Below, piece after piece: positions 22,738 through 34,564 of a DNA stretch of 64,000 nt (within the stretch, counting starts at the first letter, position 1; each line of letters starts with the position of its first letter). This DNA is from Brassica napus (lineage: Eukaryota; Streptophyta; Magnoliopsida; Brassicales; Brassicaceae). A program made the translations under genes and the position numbers. The stretch is from the NCBI RefSeq assembly GCF_020379485.1, contig NC_063452.1, forward strand, positions 6,489,065 to 6,553,064, in the 5' to 3' direction. The notes under the pieces are model-generated. The model did not search any database. It was given only the letters and a program-made list of their open reading frames with translations, and was not told the origin of the DNA.

Positions 22738-23579
22738 CTTTCCCTTGGATGCCATAACCATTTAGAGCTTGTAATGTGTTTTAATGTGCTTTAATGTTGT
22801 CTCATTAAAACCTTACCAAGAAAACCCAATTGAGACAAAACCATGGTGAAGGAAAAAAAGTACAACACACATTACTCCACCTGATTTGGACATTACTGAA
22901 GGTCCCTTGGACCTCTCCAATTTTCTGCAATTCGTGGGTGATGAAGATTTTGGGCAGAATATCCTTCGTCCTCGAACATGATAGTTGGTTCTTCTTTATC
23001 ATCGGCCATGCCACAATCTGATCGAACATATTGAGTCATCGACCTCAAATACACACACACAAAATCTTGGATGATGTTGCTGTGATATGCGTGTACCACC
23101 ATGTGTAAAACATAACCTGTATGAAAAACAAATCAACAAAACCAAATAACTCCTCTTTGGGCTGGTTAGTATAAAATAAACCAAAATCAAAGGCTTATTC
23201 ATCGTCCTTCTTATGGACCAATCAGATCAGTGTCTAAAACAAGACTTCTGCATCGTCCATCTCAGGACTAAATGGACTTCTTTATCGTCCACCTTTGGAC
23301 TGAATGGATCAGTGTCCAAAACAAGTGATCTCATGCCCATGTACTAGATAATGGGTGAGACTGGTCCATATTAAATCTCTCGAGTACCCTTTTCTGTATA
23401 TACTATTTGATGCACAAGGATTTCATTGTTAATGTACTCAAGCTGTAATCCCAAACAAAACTTTGTTTTCCAAGATCTTTCATCTCAAACTCCTTATTGA
23501 GATATTCAAATGTTTGGGAAATTGTATCCAGAGGTTCCTAGGATATTCATATCATATACTTTGATGATTATCAATATTG

Positions 23580-23990
23580 TTCTCGAGAACTTGCTGTACT
23601 TTCAGCTCAATACCCTCTAGTACTTTCATTATCCAGTGGACCATATAAATATGCATGCACTATATCAACTTGCTGCAAGTCTAATTTTCTCTCTTATATA
23701 GCCAGACTTATGAGAAATCTAAAAGTAGTTGCATCCACCACATAGGAGTATGTCTCCTCATAATCTATTACTGGTCTTTGTGAGAATCCTTGTGCAACAT
23801 CAGCTTTATATCTCACGATTTCTATTCCTCACAAGACCCATTTATATCCACTGGTTTTAACATCATATGTCGTCTTAATCGGCCAAATACACCTTTCTTC
23901 TTTAAACTATTTAACCCCACGTTTCCATTCAATCTAATCTGTTCTGGGAGTGCGCACTCTTATATTGACGTGGGTTCATGATCCTCGCTT
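23580..23990 (-). pseudogene. Copia reverse transcriptase remnant
   Basis: Minus-strand reading shows ADVAQGFSQRPVIDYEETYS followed by VVDATTFRFLISLA and LDLQQVDIVHAYLYG, typical of the RVT_2 N-terminal part. Stops and frame changes break it, and the YVDD region is not recognisable further downstream. Confidence 0.7.
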
Positions 23991-24601
23991 ATATTCATAA
24001 ATTCAAGTGCTACCTTGTATGCAAATAAATCATCTTATGTTGGCATTCCTTATTGGTTCCATTATGTTCCAGACATGATATAATCGATTGAGATTCATTA
24101 TTATCAGGACCTTTAATACTTTGTAGCTTGGCGTCCCAAGCTACATTGTTTGGTACCTGTACCTTAGAGCCGGCCGGCCTTATCTCCATGTCTGGGATGG
24201 TTTCCTTAGTAACCTCGGATTTGGATTTTGATTATCATTCTCTACACCTTTCTTTTGTTTCCGAGGATTCTTATCTTTTGGAACCTATATGTCTACCACG
24301 TTTCATACGTTGTCTAGACTCTGTAGCAACTTGACTGTGTCTCTTGGACATCAAATTCATTGGTGCTTTACAAGCTGGTTTATATATGACTTAGTCATTC
24401 TTTTTCGGGTCAGCAAATGTGTCTGGCATTTTATTAGCTAGCTTTGTAAATGTATAATCTTTGGACGTCTATTTCACATTCTTTAGCCCGAAGATCTTGC
24501 CAATACATTGATGGTTGATTCCATTCTATTTCTTTTACCATTCTTTTACCAGCTTTATTATTTTTCTCCTCCTGGTCTTAAAATAATCGGTGTACCTGGC
24601 C

Positions 24602-24889
24602 TCAAATATAATCACCCATAGTTGGCTCAAAGTACTTTATTATTATGGGATAATCATATCCAACATATATCTCATCCTCCTTTTGAGGTCCCATCTTAGT
24701 TCTCTGTGGTGGAGCAATTAGTACATAGACAGCACATCTAAATGTCTTATGATGGGGTATGTCTGGCTCTTGACCCGTTAATAATTGTGATAGGGGATAT
24801 CTATGCTCACTAAATGACCTGATGTGTATTAACTTAGGTGCATGTAAATTTCGTGTGGCCCAAGCTGTGAATGAGAGTTTTGACCTCAT
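24602..24889 (-). pseudogene. Copia integrase C-terminal remnant
   Basis: The minus-strand frame contains IAPPQRTKMGPQKEDEIYVG and YDYPIIIKYFEPTMGDYI. This is the conserved segment after the integrase core in one Copia lineage. The same lineage motif (KMGPQ) occurs in the element at 61535-64000. Confidence 0.75.
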
Positions 24890-25852
24890 AAGTTATGATC
24901 TATCAATCAGCTATTTGCGTTTTAAAAGATTTCGGCCAAGCCGTTCTTGGTATGGACATGTATCACATAATTGTCCACACTTACCCCCATGGACATACCA
25001 TAATCATTTAAACGCTTAGGACATGTATTCACCAATATTATCTAGACATATAGTCTTTATTATGAAAAAGGGGCTCGTAGTCGTTTTACTGGTGATGGCC
25101 TAATGAGTTTCCCTTGTGTACATGCTACACACGTGAGATTCTTTGGGATAACTCTTCTTATCTTTTAATGTGTGCCTTTTGAATCTCCATTTTCTTATCA
25201 TGTTTGGACCAGGATGGCCAATCCGGTCGTGCCATAAAGTGTATATTTTCGCAGGCTTTTAGCCTCTATCATACTGATCTATGCATAGTCTAGGTCAGTA
25301 GAGAATGCAGATATAGTTTTTAGGACTTATTATGGCCTTGAGCGATTTTATACATATATCTGAAGGAACTCTTTGTTTCCTTCGCCCATTGTTTCAATAT
25401 GGAAACCATTCATTCTTATATCTTTAAAACTCAATAGGCTGCTCTTGCTCTTAGAGTTGGGTGAATATAAGACATCACTGATTTCTAGATGCATACCCTT
25501 AGGCAATAATATATTAGCCTAGCCATAGTCTTCTTTTAGACTGGCGATGCCTGCTTTAGTACTTATATTGGCGTTTTTAGTGTACTCATATAGAAAAATC
25601 ATTCATTCATTTAATCTAAGCAAACAATGTAATAGAAATAAATTCAAGGAGATAAAAATCAGAGAAATCATACAAGCAAAGCAATCACACAAGTTTGATG
25701 TCGAAATCAGATTATCAACTTGATTCTTTTAGGTAATAATAAGTCTCATATTCCATAAGATCATCTTGATCATGTTCGAAATTATTTTCACCATCTTTAT
25801 AGACCAAGTGGGTTTCAGGATCCTTCCCTTTCTGACTCCTTTTGGGAGTCCT

Positions 25853-26293
25853 TCATATCTTAGCCCAATGGTTCCCTATTCCACATCTATGGCACACTGA
25901 TTTGGTCGAGCTTTGTGGTTTAAAGGATATACCACGGCCACTGCCTTGACCATGGCTCAAATTGGGTTGATACCCACGGCCTCTGCCATAGTGATTCCCA
26001 CGGCCAAATGTGTTATAGTGGCCATGGCCACGTCCTTTCCACCCTCCACAGCCATGGCCGTGTAGTCTATCATTCTGGACGTAGTTACCTTTTTTTTCTG
26101 CGGCCTTATTGGTATCAGGTAATGGGGGTCTCAATTCACTATTTCTCATCTGTAATCTATTATTTTGCCCAGCTAGCAATAGACCCATCCACGGACTTAT
26201 AGTCTTGGATTCTGGGATTCCTCCAATCAAATAGGGCATTTGGTAATAAGACCGTTCTTTGGTGATCATATCTCGATTTTTAACTCTGTCCAA
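25853..26293 (-). pseudogene. Copia gag C-terminal remnant with zinc knuckle
   Basis: A 146-codon minus-strand frame has a Gly/Arg/His-rich linker (GRGHGHYNTFGRGNHYGRGR) and a zinc knuckle CHRCGIGNHWAKI. The frame ends in TGA (25853-25855) exactly where the fourth ligand Cys codon is expected, a likely TGT/TGC to TGA change. Confidence 0.75.
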
Positions 26294-26299
26294 AGGTCT

Positions 26300-27830
26300 A
26301 GAGGATTCTCTATAGTCAGATACTGATCTTTGAGACTCTTAATAAGATGATGGCTAATAATTAATATTTCCCCGTATCAATCTTTCTCATTGGCATTATT
26401 GCCTTCTATGATACATTCACCAAGTCTTTTTGACTTTAAGATAATCTTTGTATCCAATGCCCACCGAAAATAATTATCTCCAAAGAGATTTATGGCAGCA
26501 AAATCCAGGTTGATTTTCGACATCTCAAATCATATATCACTCAATATTTAGTTATAATTTTCATGCGGCCTTACTCTTAAAAATAATCAATTCAGATTTC
26601 AATCTTGTGAGGACAATGAGACTATCAATCTTAAAGGCATTTAATCAATCAGTCAATTTCTAGCAAGTCTCAGCAATACTATTTCTATGTGCTCATAATA
26701 TTATGGTTTATCAAGACTAGCAAAAACGGATTCAATTAATCATGCAATTAAGGTTTAACAATCAATGGATTTTAGCAAGACTAGTAAAAAGATTTATTAA
26801 TCACTCAATCAGTTTCAAGACTGGTTTTAGCAATACTAGAATATAGATTTCAAGCATGAATTTCAATGAATCAGTTTCAAGGCTAATTTTAGCAATACTA
26901 GAATATAGATTTCAAGCATGAATTTCAATGAATCAGTTTCAAGGCTGATTGGTATTTAGCATAAACCATGTGTAAATAATTTATCTAGTATCCTAATTTA
27001 TCAAAACTCAAAAACATATAATCAGATCAATCAATTTAATCGAACTTAGCATACAATCTTAAACCTCAAGACATTAGATTTTATCATGAATCTATCAACC
27101 TAGCATACGGATTCTCAATTCCCAAAGACATCCAAATCAGATCAATATAACCTATCATACAGATTATTTAGGGTTTCTATTTAAAACAGATCAGATTACA
27201 AAACTATCAATCCTAGTAGATGATATTAAACCTCAAGAATCATGCAATCAGATCATTCGGATTTTAAACAAGTAAACCTCAATCAATCTATCAACCTATC
27301 GGATTATATAAGCAAAGCAAGCTAGCAACCTATCGGATTCAATCAATGTTTTAACAGGCTGGTCGGTTTAAACAATTTTAAATCAGATGAACAATTAACC
27401 AAGCAGGATGAGAAAATAAATCTATCAATTTAACGGTCAAACAATTCTAGCAACATAGCATCAAATTCAATCAGATTTAAAACCTCAATGATCAAAACCG
27501 AAAACAGTTTTGATTTCAAAATATTCGATTAGGGTTTTAATATGTGATTTGATAATTATAGTATAATTAATTCTGATACTTATATTATTTAGGGTTTATA
27601 GATATAGAGTTAGGGTTTATCAGATTTTAACTTGTAAAAACCGATTTGGGGTTTTAATCATGTAGGGACATGATTTAGGGTTTGGGGTATCGAACTTTTA
27701 GAGCTTCGATTTACTCAATTAGGATTTTTGATCTATTACCCTATGGTTTTGATTCATAAAGATTAGGGTTTTAGGGTTTCATTCTTTATCAATCAATCCA
27801 AATTCGATTATAGGTTCTTAGGTTTCGAAT
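26300..27830 (-). other. decayed Copia 5' gag and leader segment
   Basis: No continuous frame is seen. A roughly 61-bp unit (TTTAGCAATACTAGAATATAG...) is tandemly duplicated at about 26822-26944, and short TCAATCAGATTTAAA-like motifs recur. Confidence 0.5.
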
Positions 27831-27839
27831 TACCTTTAA

Positions 27840-28226
27840 CTTAGATGATTGTTGAAACCGGACCACCAAAGATTATGAACCGCGAGCTGCAACACAAACG
27901 GGAACGAACACGAGCTATCCGCGAGCTAGACACGAGCTGATCGGGTACACCTTGAACGTCGGGAACGCGAACTTTATGCTTGCGCGCCAATCGCTATCGG
28001 CTGGCGGACGTCTGATCGGGAACGCGAGCTGTCCGGGATGCGGGCTGAGGCTGAGATCGGGCTGAGATCGTCTGAAGCTGAGACGGGGACGCGAGCTGGA
28101 ACAGACGCGGGAACAAGAGGCGCGATCGGATTAGGGTTCGTCGGTTCGCCGGCTAGGGTTAGGGTTTTAGGGTTTTGTTCTTTTGGTTTCTTAGCTTAGG
28201 GATTTTAGAGTTTCGTGCTGATAAAA
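27840..28226 (-). other. GC-rich Copia leader next to the 5' LTR
   Basis: About 300 bp is much more GC-rich than its surroundings, with repeated CGCGAGCT and CGGGAACG motifs. On the minus strand it lies directly after the 5' LTR (TTTTATCAGCACGAAAC, a possible primer site), so it would be the RNA leader. No coding frame is evident. Confidence 0.55.
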
Positions 28227-28368
28227 TATTGTAAAAGTAATGAAATAGTCTATTTTTATTCATAACATAGAGGTTCCTTATATAGGAGATTACACCGTCA
28301 TAGATAAATAGAAAGATTACAAATCATAATCTCTTGGTTATGAGCCATCCACAATCTGGTTCATAACA
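28227..28368 (-). repeat. degenerate Copia 5' LTR
   Basis: 142 bp, the partner of 22596-22737, followed by the second GTTAA target copy. Confidence 0.88.
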
Positions 28369-28373
28369 GTTAA

Positions 28374-28670
28374 GACTATTTTAGCTGGCTTGTGTGTTAT
28401 GACTATTTCTATTTACTAGGCTGTGGACATTTATACTGACAATTATTAAATTAGTTTATGAGATACGAAATATACTAGGCATGCATTACTAGTTCATGAT
28501 TTATTAATGGCCAATCTTTTTTTTTTTTTGCTGAAATTAACGGTCAATCTTGATTCACGTTGCATGAATGTGAACCACTCTACGTAGGAAACTCTTAGCA
28601 ATCAACTACCTCCAGTGTATCATAACAATGTGATTACGATAAGTATAAAAATATGAATCTCATAAGGTTG
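28374..28670. repeat. unit junction block, unit 1/2
   Basis: It matches 50975-51010 plus 51580-51720 downstream of subtilase copy 3 (GCATGCATTACTAGTTCATGA, then TTGATTCACGTTGCATGAATG). It also matches 45950-46025. It is non-coding and includes a T/A-run near 28510. Confidence 0.75.
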
Positions 28671-28679
28671 AAAAGACTC

Positions 28680-29725
28680 CTTTTTTGGAGTATAAAGGAG
28701 TCAAGCACTTTAGGCTCCTGGACGTGGAAGAAGTTGTTAAAGCTTCGGCCTCTTGCAAAGCTTTTCTATCGAGTGGAAGTAAATGATGGCTCAACTACCT
28801 CTTTCTAGTATGATAATTGGTCTCAGCTAGGGGTGTTGATCAATTTAACTGGCGAAAGGGATTGTATTGCTTTAGGAATTCCAATACATGCTACGGTGGA
28901 GAGAGTGGTGCAAACCTATCGAAGGCGTAGGCATAGAACCTCTGTATTGATGCAAATTGAGCAGGAGATTCTGCGGTTTCAGGCTATCGGGCTTAATCAA
29001 CAGAAGGACTCTGTTCTTTGGAAGTGGGAGAGTGACGTTTTCAGGGAGGGTTTCAGCTCTTCTCAAACTTGGAAATTAACCAGGACGCAAGGCCCCAATG
29101 TCTCTTGCTGCAAGGGCGTCTGGTTTAAAGAAACTACTCCTAAGTTCTCCTTCCTCACCTAGTTAGCAGCTCACAACAGATTATCGACTGGGGATAGGAT
29201 TCTCAGGTGGAATCCTCAAGCAGTCTCCAATTTCTGGTTGTGCAACTCTGTCACTGAGACAAGAGACCACTTATTTTTTTAGTGTTCTTTTGAGGGTGAA
29301 GTGTGGCGAGGCACGATAAGGGATCTTGCAGGCATAGAAATTTCGACACATTGGAATCAGTTGATGCAAAGACTGGTGCGGGGGCTTCAGGACAGAACCT
29401 CAACTTCTCTCTTTCACTACTGTTTTCAAGCTACAGCCTATGCTATTTGGCATGAGAGAAACTCTCGCCGTGTGGGAGAAGCTCCGCAATCTTCAGCTCG
29501 CCTCATCTCTCTCTTGGATAAACTTATTCGAAATAGGATTTCATCTTTGAGAAAGGTAGTTGGAAATAGACATGAGAAGGCCATGGAGATATGGTTTGGA
29601 AGTAGATGATCTTTGCATCATAAAATTTTGAATAAGTTTTTCTATTTCTGTACAAAGAAGCATTAGATTGTACAAAGGTTTTTGGAAGTGAATAAATTTA
29701 AAGTTCTTTCAAAAAAAAAAAAAAA
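28680..29725 (+). pseudogene. 5'-truncated LINE, zf-RVT region
   Basis: One reading frame runs from about 28715 to 29609, broken only by three TAG codons (28806-28808, 29160-29162, 29280-29282). It encodes the C-terminal end of a plant non-LTR polyprotein: VWFKETTPKFSFLT, LAAHNRLSTGDRILRWNPQA and the Cys/His region of the reverse-transcriptase zinc-binding domain, ending IWFGSR. A 3' UTR and 15-A tail (29711-29725) follow. AAAAGACTC occurs at 28671-28679 and 29722-29730 as the probable target duplication. The reverse transcriptase domain is absent. Confidence 0.88.
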
Positions 29726-29795
29726 GACTCTAAGATCTAATGATAACCAACAAGAGGTTTCTATTTGAAGAACCAACGACAAGAAGTTCATCAAT

Positions 29796-29836
29796 ATGAG
29801 GTAATAAGAAAAAAAAAAAAAAGATGAGGTAATAAG
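29796..29836 (+). mobile_element. poly(A)-only retroinsertion with target duplication
   Basis: ATGAGGTAATAAG occurs at 29796-29808 and again at 29824-29836, separated only by 14 A and one G. The matching place in unit 1 (about 11027-11046) has a single copy and no A run. This looks like a target-primed reverse transcription event that inserted only the tail. Confidence 0.7.
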
Positions 29837-30117
29837 GAGATCCATCGAAATACTTATCTTCAAACAAACTATTAAAATGTATGGCTTTTGTTAATAGTAA
29901 ACTCACCTCTTTCCATCAATTACACAAATTTGCAGATTAAAATCCAGAAGAAAAGAAAACATAAAAATTCATATTTTAATATTATTTTAAGCTTATTTAA
30001 AACATATATATATATATATATATATTTAAATAAACTATTTTAATCGAACTGCGAAATCTATAATAAGTAAGTCACTTAAGTTCTCGACTTATAATTTGAA
30101 ACAAAAATAAATTCATA
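29837..30117. other. unit 2 upstream block, then AT-rich insert
   Basis: 29837-29965 matches 11045-11230 of unit 1. From about 29966 similarity is lost and the sequence is AT-rich with a short TA run at 30005. No gene is seen. Confidence 0.6.
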
Positions 30118-31111
30118 CTAGGTTAAGACACACGCCTTGAACGGAATAAACTTTATATATAAAATTTATTTTATATATTAAATATTTTTACATATTATGA
30201 AATAATAAATATATATTAAATAATTAAAAGTCAGTAACTATAAAATATATAATTAAATTGATGTGAACATATAAATCAATTTTATTAATCCAAAAATATT
30301 TTTTTTAAATATTTGATAGGATATGTAATTAAATTTAAATGATACTAACATACATAGTATATTTTAGTATATTTTTAATATTAATATCTATTAAATGATG
30401 ATTTCTACTCATATAGTTTTTTTGATCATTTGTATCTTTTATAGAAAAAAAATTAAATTACTGATAACAAAATTTTCATTGTGGGATTAATAGTTTTAAT
30501 AATTTATAATTTTTTTAAAAATAAGTTGTCAATGTTCGTTCAAAAGCTTTACCAAAAAATTGTTCAAAGTAGATTTTCAAAACTAAAAGATTTATATATT
30601 TTATATGGTTTATATTTTAATTTAAAATGATATATATATATATTAATCTTAATAATTAATTAAATTATACTTTTTAGTTATAGAATTTTGTAATAATTTG
30701 AATGTGAGACTTTTAACAGTTTTATTAATTTATAGTCATTTTTAAAAATTTAAAATATAGCACATACAGAAAAATCTAATTTTTTTATGATATGGTTATT
30801 GTGGTTGTTTAATTTATTTAATAGTTTAATATTAAACAAATATGATAAAAGATGCACTAATTTTTATCAAATCTTTATTATTTAAAATCATTAATTTCCA
30901 TATATACTTTAGCCACATTAGGTAATTCCGTAAATTTTATTTAAGGAAATAATCAAATACATTAATAATGAATTTATTGTTAGTTTAATAAAAAGTTTAT
31001 TATATAATTAGATGGACCAACATATTTCTCTAATGATTCTAAGAATCATCCTAGTGATGACACGTGGCTACAAAAAAAAGTTGTAATGTTTCTTAAATAA
31101 TATTTAGGGGA
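30118..31111 (-). mobile_element. non-autonomous Helitron, inverted relative
   Basis: On the minus strand it starts TCCCCTAAATATTATTTAAG (preceded by A) and ends TTAACCTAG followed by T, after a decayed hairpin (CCGTTCAAGGCGTGTG). Both ends match the Helitron at 16499-18827, and interior segments such as TGGTCCATCT are shared. It has one monomer of the internal sequence, not several. Confidence 0.75.
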
Positions 31112-31399
31112 TTTGTGTTAATTATCAAATTATTTTGATTCCATCGAAAATCAACAGTTGAATATAACTAACATTGTTGACTTTTTGTCGTATTAAAATT
31201 GTTTGCTTAATGAGTTATTTAAATGAAATTAATGAATAAAATGATGCGAATATGCGTTGAAGTTATTTTGATTTAAATTTGAAAGTTGAGAACTATTTTG
31301 TTTATTTCTCTCTAAGATAAGAGATAAAAAAGTATATATTTTATTATGAAAAAAAAGACGATCTTCATCACGAGTACTATACTACACGAAGTATATATT
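31112..31399. other. AT-rich spacer
   Basis: No gene, repeat boundary or coding frame is seen. It lies between the Helitron and the CASPL5A fragment and may include decayed intron of that gene. Confidence 0.45.
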
Positions 31400-31615
31400 T
31401 TACTTGATTGCCAGAAGGAAAGCCGTAACTGAAGGGAAATCAGTAGTAGTAATGATGCAAAGTGCATCAGCTGCAAAGAAGAACTGGAAGAAACGAAGTG
31501 TGAGGCGAAGTAAAGTTGCAGGCCTCCTCACATGTGGCTGATTATCTACTTGTGTAGCAGCAGCAGCTGGAGGAGGATCTTCCACGGGATGAACCGATAC
31601 ATGACTCACACTCAT
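31400..31615 (-). pseudogene. CASPL5A-type first exon, best-preserved copy
   Basis: From the ATG at 31615 the minus strand encodes MSVSHVSVHPVEDPPPAAAA, then RRPATLLRLTLRFFQFFFAA and TTTDFPSVTAF before diverging to a stop. This resembles the N-terminus and first membrane segment of CASP-like 5A proteins, four-span membrane proteins of the MARVEL/CASP group. Only about 65 residues are kept and no later exons (second to fourth membrane spans) are found, so it is a gene fragment. Decayed copies lie at 16293-16344 and 48930-48984, each upstream of a subtilase copy on the opposite strand. The identification is from memory of the family. Confidence 0.65.
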
Positions 31616-32330
31616 TTCCTTCTCTTATTAAATAATATTGATACTTCTCCCTTTCGAATCTTCTCATACTTCAGATCTAATCTGAACTTCTTATAAGGTT
31701 AAATGTTTTCAACTGGTAGTTTCGTTCAGAGTGAGAAATGAGATCCAATTAAATTTTCTTGTGTTGTAACAAGTCTCGACCGTATACAATCTTTTAAGTT
31801 TCAAACAAATCACAGTATATACAGAGTTAAAGTACAAACAGAAACAGAGAATCTCAATATAAAATTAATAGCGCAATAATAATCTCAAGATAATACTTAA
31901 GTCTAGTAATTACTGTAATTGGATGTTACGCATAGGTAAACTTAAGTGAACAAAAGTTTTCAATTTATATCATATTGGTTTTCTAATCCCTCAAGACATG
32001 ATGATTCTATCAAAACCACAAGCCGTCATTATAGTCTAAAACAAGTTGCAGTAAATATCTAACAATACTAAAAGGCTAATATACTCAATGGAAAGGCATG
32101 CCACGTACTCAAAATAAATCAACCAATCAGGGATAAGTGTTTTAACACGTCATCACTAGTCATAGTTAAAGACGTTAATACTAGACAGAAACATAGATTC
32201 TCAAGATAATAAAACAATACAATAATCTCGGAGATAATACTAATAATTCGTATAATTGGATATATTATTTCATATTGAACATTGGAAAAATTATGGGAAC
32301 AAAAGTCTTGATTTTTTGTCTTGGGGAACA
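31616..32330. repeat. upstream block of subtilase copy 2
   Basis: Same order of motifs as 16345-16498 plus 18828-19920 in unit 1, without the Helitron or the MITE. It preserves the empty MITE site TATATTATT at 32261-32269. No gene is seen. Confidence 0.75.
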
Positions 32331-32935
32331 AAGGCTGTAACTGGAAATAGATTTTATGAATGCTCTGAATGAAAGGAACTAGAAAAAATGGAACGTCAAT
32401 GTTGGAATGGCAGCAGTTATGGAATTACATAAATTGGAATGAGTAACTGCAGGAAACCATTTTTGTAACATAAATGGTAACATTTTAAAGGAAAGGAATG
32501 GAATGACATTAACTATAGCTTTAATTAAATTACTACATATTCTCATTATACTAGTTAAATGTATCTTACAGTCGGTGTTTTTAAAACCGGACCGACCGAT
32601 AGTTGAACCAGGTTCGACCATGAACCGGTAGTCGGGTTGGGTCTAAAATTGGTTCGACCATAAACCGGTTACGTAGCCGGATTGGATCTCAAGATTATTA
32701 AACTGATAAAAATCACTTAAACTATCAAAAATCTATAAATCATCCATTTAAACATAAAACTAGTTTATATTTATAATGTTTTATGTTTGAAATTCATTTA
32801 TACTTTAACTATATATCATATTTACTAACATTACTTTTAGATTTATGTACTAAAAACATATTAAACCATATTATTGAACCAGGTTTGACCATATTATTGA
32901 ACCAAGTTTGACCCGGTCGAACCATATTGAACCGT
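32331..32935. mobile_element. unclassified insertion in unit 2
   Basis: About 600 bp is present here but absent between the matching points of unit 1 (about 19910 and 19985). Its right part is rich in GGTTCGACC/GAACCGG motifs starting at GGTGTTTTTAAAACCGGACC (about 32575) and ending near 32935. Termini and target duplication were not resolved. Confidence 0.45.
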
Positions 32936-33085
32936 GATCACTTTCAAAGCAGAATCTCACTTTCAAATCAGAATAGTGGACAGAAGAGTCTGATAATAAT
33001 ATCTTCTCGCTCACTTCCTCGACTCCGTTTAAACTCTCTAACACCTTCAAATCAGAATAGTGGACAGAAGAGTCTGATAATAATA

Positions 33086-33303
33086 GACGGACAACCATTG
33101 CTGGACATCGCGACGGGGAAACCTTCTACGTCGTTCGAGCACGGTGCAGGACATGTATCGCCAACGATCGCCGTCAATCCAGGACTCATCTACGATCTAA
33201 CGACGGTGGATTATTTAGATTTCCTCTGCGCACTGAAATACAATTCGTCGCTGATCAGAATCTTATCGAGAGGCAATCACACTTGCGACTCGAGCAAAAC
33301 TTA
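33086..33303 (+). pseudogene. subtilase copy 2, 5' portion of the remnant
   Basis: The frame encodes the segment equivalent to residues about 582-652 of the intact copy (PLLDIATGKPSTSFEHGAGH, then VSPTIAVNPGLIYDLTTVDY). Everything upstream, including signal, propeptide and catalytic residues, is deleted; the promoter-like sequence joins straight to this point. The remnant is cut at ACTTA (33299-33303) by the Tat retroelement and resumes at 45445. Confidence 0.9.
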
Positions 33304-34564
33304 TGTTGGGGTCAAAAACGGTTACGACAAAATAAACATTCAAAACGTCCGAGGAAGAAAATAAGAATTTCTCCGAAGAGTACTTTTCGAAATAGATTCT
33401 TCCTTACGAAAAAGCTTTACGGAAGAAAGAATCGAGATGTCCGACGAAAGCTCGAAACAGGTCGTTATGCAGCGACCGAACGTCCGTCCCGCTCGGTCGC
33501 TACGTAGCGACCGAGCTCGAGCCCCAGCTCGGCGCTCGTCCCGCTCGGTCGCTACGTAGCGACGGAGCGATCGTCCCGCTCGGTCGCTACGTAGCGACCG
33601 AGCGCTCGTCCCGCTCGGTCGCTACGTAACGACCGAGCTCGAGCCAAAGCTTGATCGCTACGTAGCGACCGAGCGATCGTCCATTTCGGTCGCAACATAG
33701 CGACCGAGCTCGAAACAAAGCTCGGGCGCTACGTAGCGACCGAGCGCTCATCACGTAGCAACCGGGCTCGAGCCAAAGTTCAGTCGCTGTGTAGCGATCG
33801 AACCTTTCCGAACATCGATACGACATCAATCCATGCATTCTCGTCAAACCTTCCAATGCTATCTCCCGAAGACCGTAGCAAGCTCAGTCCATGTTTTCCG
33901 CTATTCAAATCCATCAATCAAACTTCGCGGATTAGAAACCGCGGAAAGTTCGTTCTCTATCGAAAAGAATTCGTAGTAATCGTGTCGAGTCGAAAGACGG
34001 CCCAAAGGGATCTAAAACACGACTCGAGGCCCATCCTACGATTTCTTAACCAAAAGTCCGTAAACCGCAGCACGGTGTACGCTTGGTCCACAAGGAAAGA
34101 TAAATGTCAAGTTTCCGCGGATAAATACGGAAGTTTTGAAGATAATTGGAAGATCGGGAAAAATGGAATATCTCCATTTTTATGCTATGACGGCTTAAGG
34201 GCAGAAGAGTAAAAACGTAAACCGACCTTGAAGCTAGTATATAAGGAGTCCTAGGCGAGGAGCATGGGGAGAGGACTTTTCAGAGCAAACTTAGCACTTA
34301 GAGCAATTTAGGCAATTTTCCGTTTTTATTATTTCGAGCTGCGACTCAATTAGGTTTAGCCGTCTTAGGGTTGCTAGAACTAGGAATCTCGCCGACAGTT
34401 CTCGAGCCCAGGCTTATACCTTGTTGTAAATGCTCATACGCAGATTCGGAATAAGATCTACTTTGCTCTCTTTTTCGATTTCTTATTCTTATCGTTGTTA
34501 TTCTCTTGTTCTGATTGCTTGACGTGTGGTAATTAGCAGATATTCGGGTCCTCTGGGAAATTAG
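33304..34564 (+). repeat. Tat LTR-A (3' end missing)
   Basis: It begins TGTTGGGGTCAAAAACGG and is collinear with LTR-B and LTR-C up to GGGAAATTAG. The final roughly 70 bp are replaced by internal sequence. It has a TATATAAGG box at 34238-34246. Confidence 0.9.
33470..33805. repeat. palindrome array in LTR-A
   Basis: There are about 10 units of a perfect or near-perfect palindrome. The half-site GCTCGGTCGCTAC is followed directly by its own reverse complement. Spacers alternate between a CGATCGTCC/CGCTCGTCC type and a TCGAGCCAAAG type, giving a period of roughly 38-45 bp. Confidence 0.92.

Larger units (their letters stand above)
22596..28368 (-). mobile_element. degenerate Ty1/copia element with 142-bp LTRs
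   Basis: The LTRs at 22596-22737 and 28227-28368 are each 142 bp and nearly identical. They are flanked by GTTAA (22591-22595, 28369-28373). In minus orientation GTTATGGCATCCAAGGGAAAG forms a polypurine-like tract next to the 3' LTR. The interior has decayed gag and pol on the minus strand. The insertion lies just downstream of the intact subtilase and separates units 1 and 2. Confidence 0.9.
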
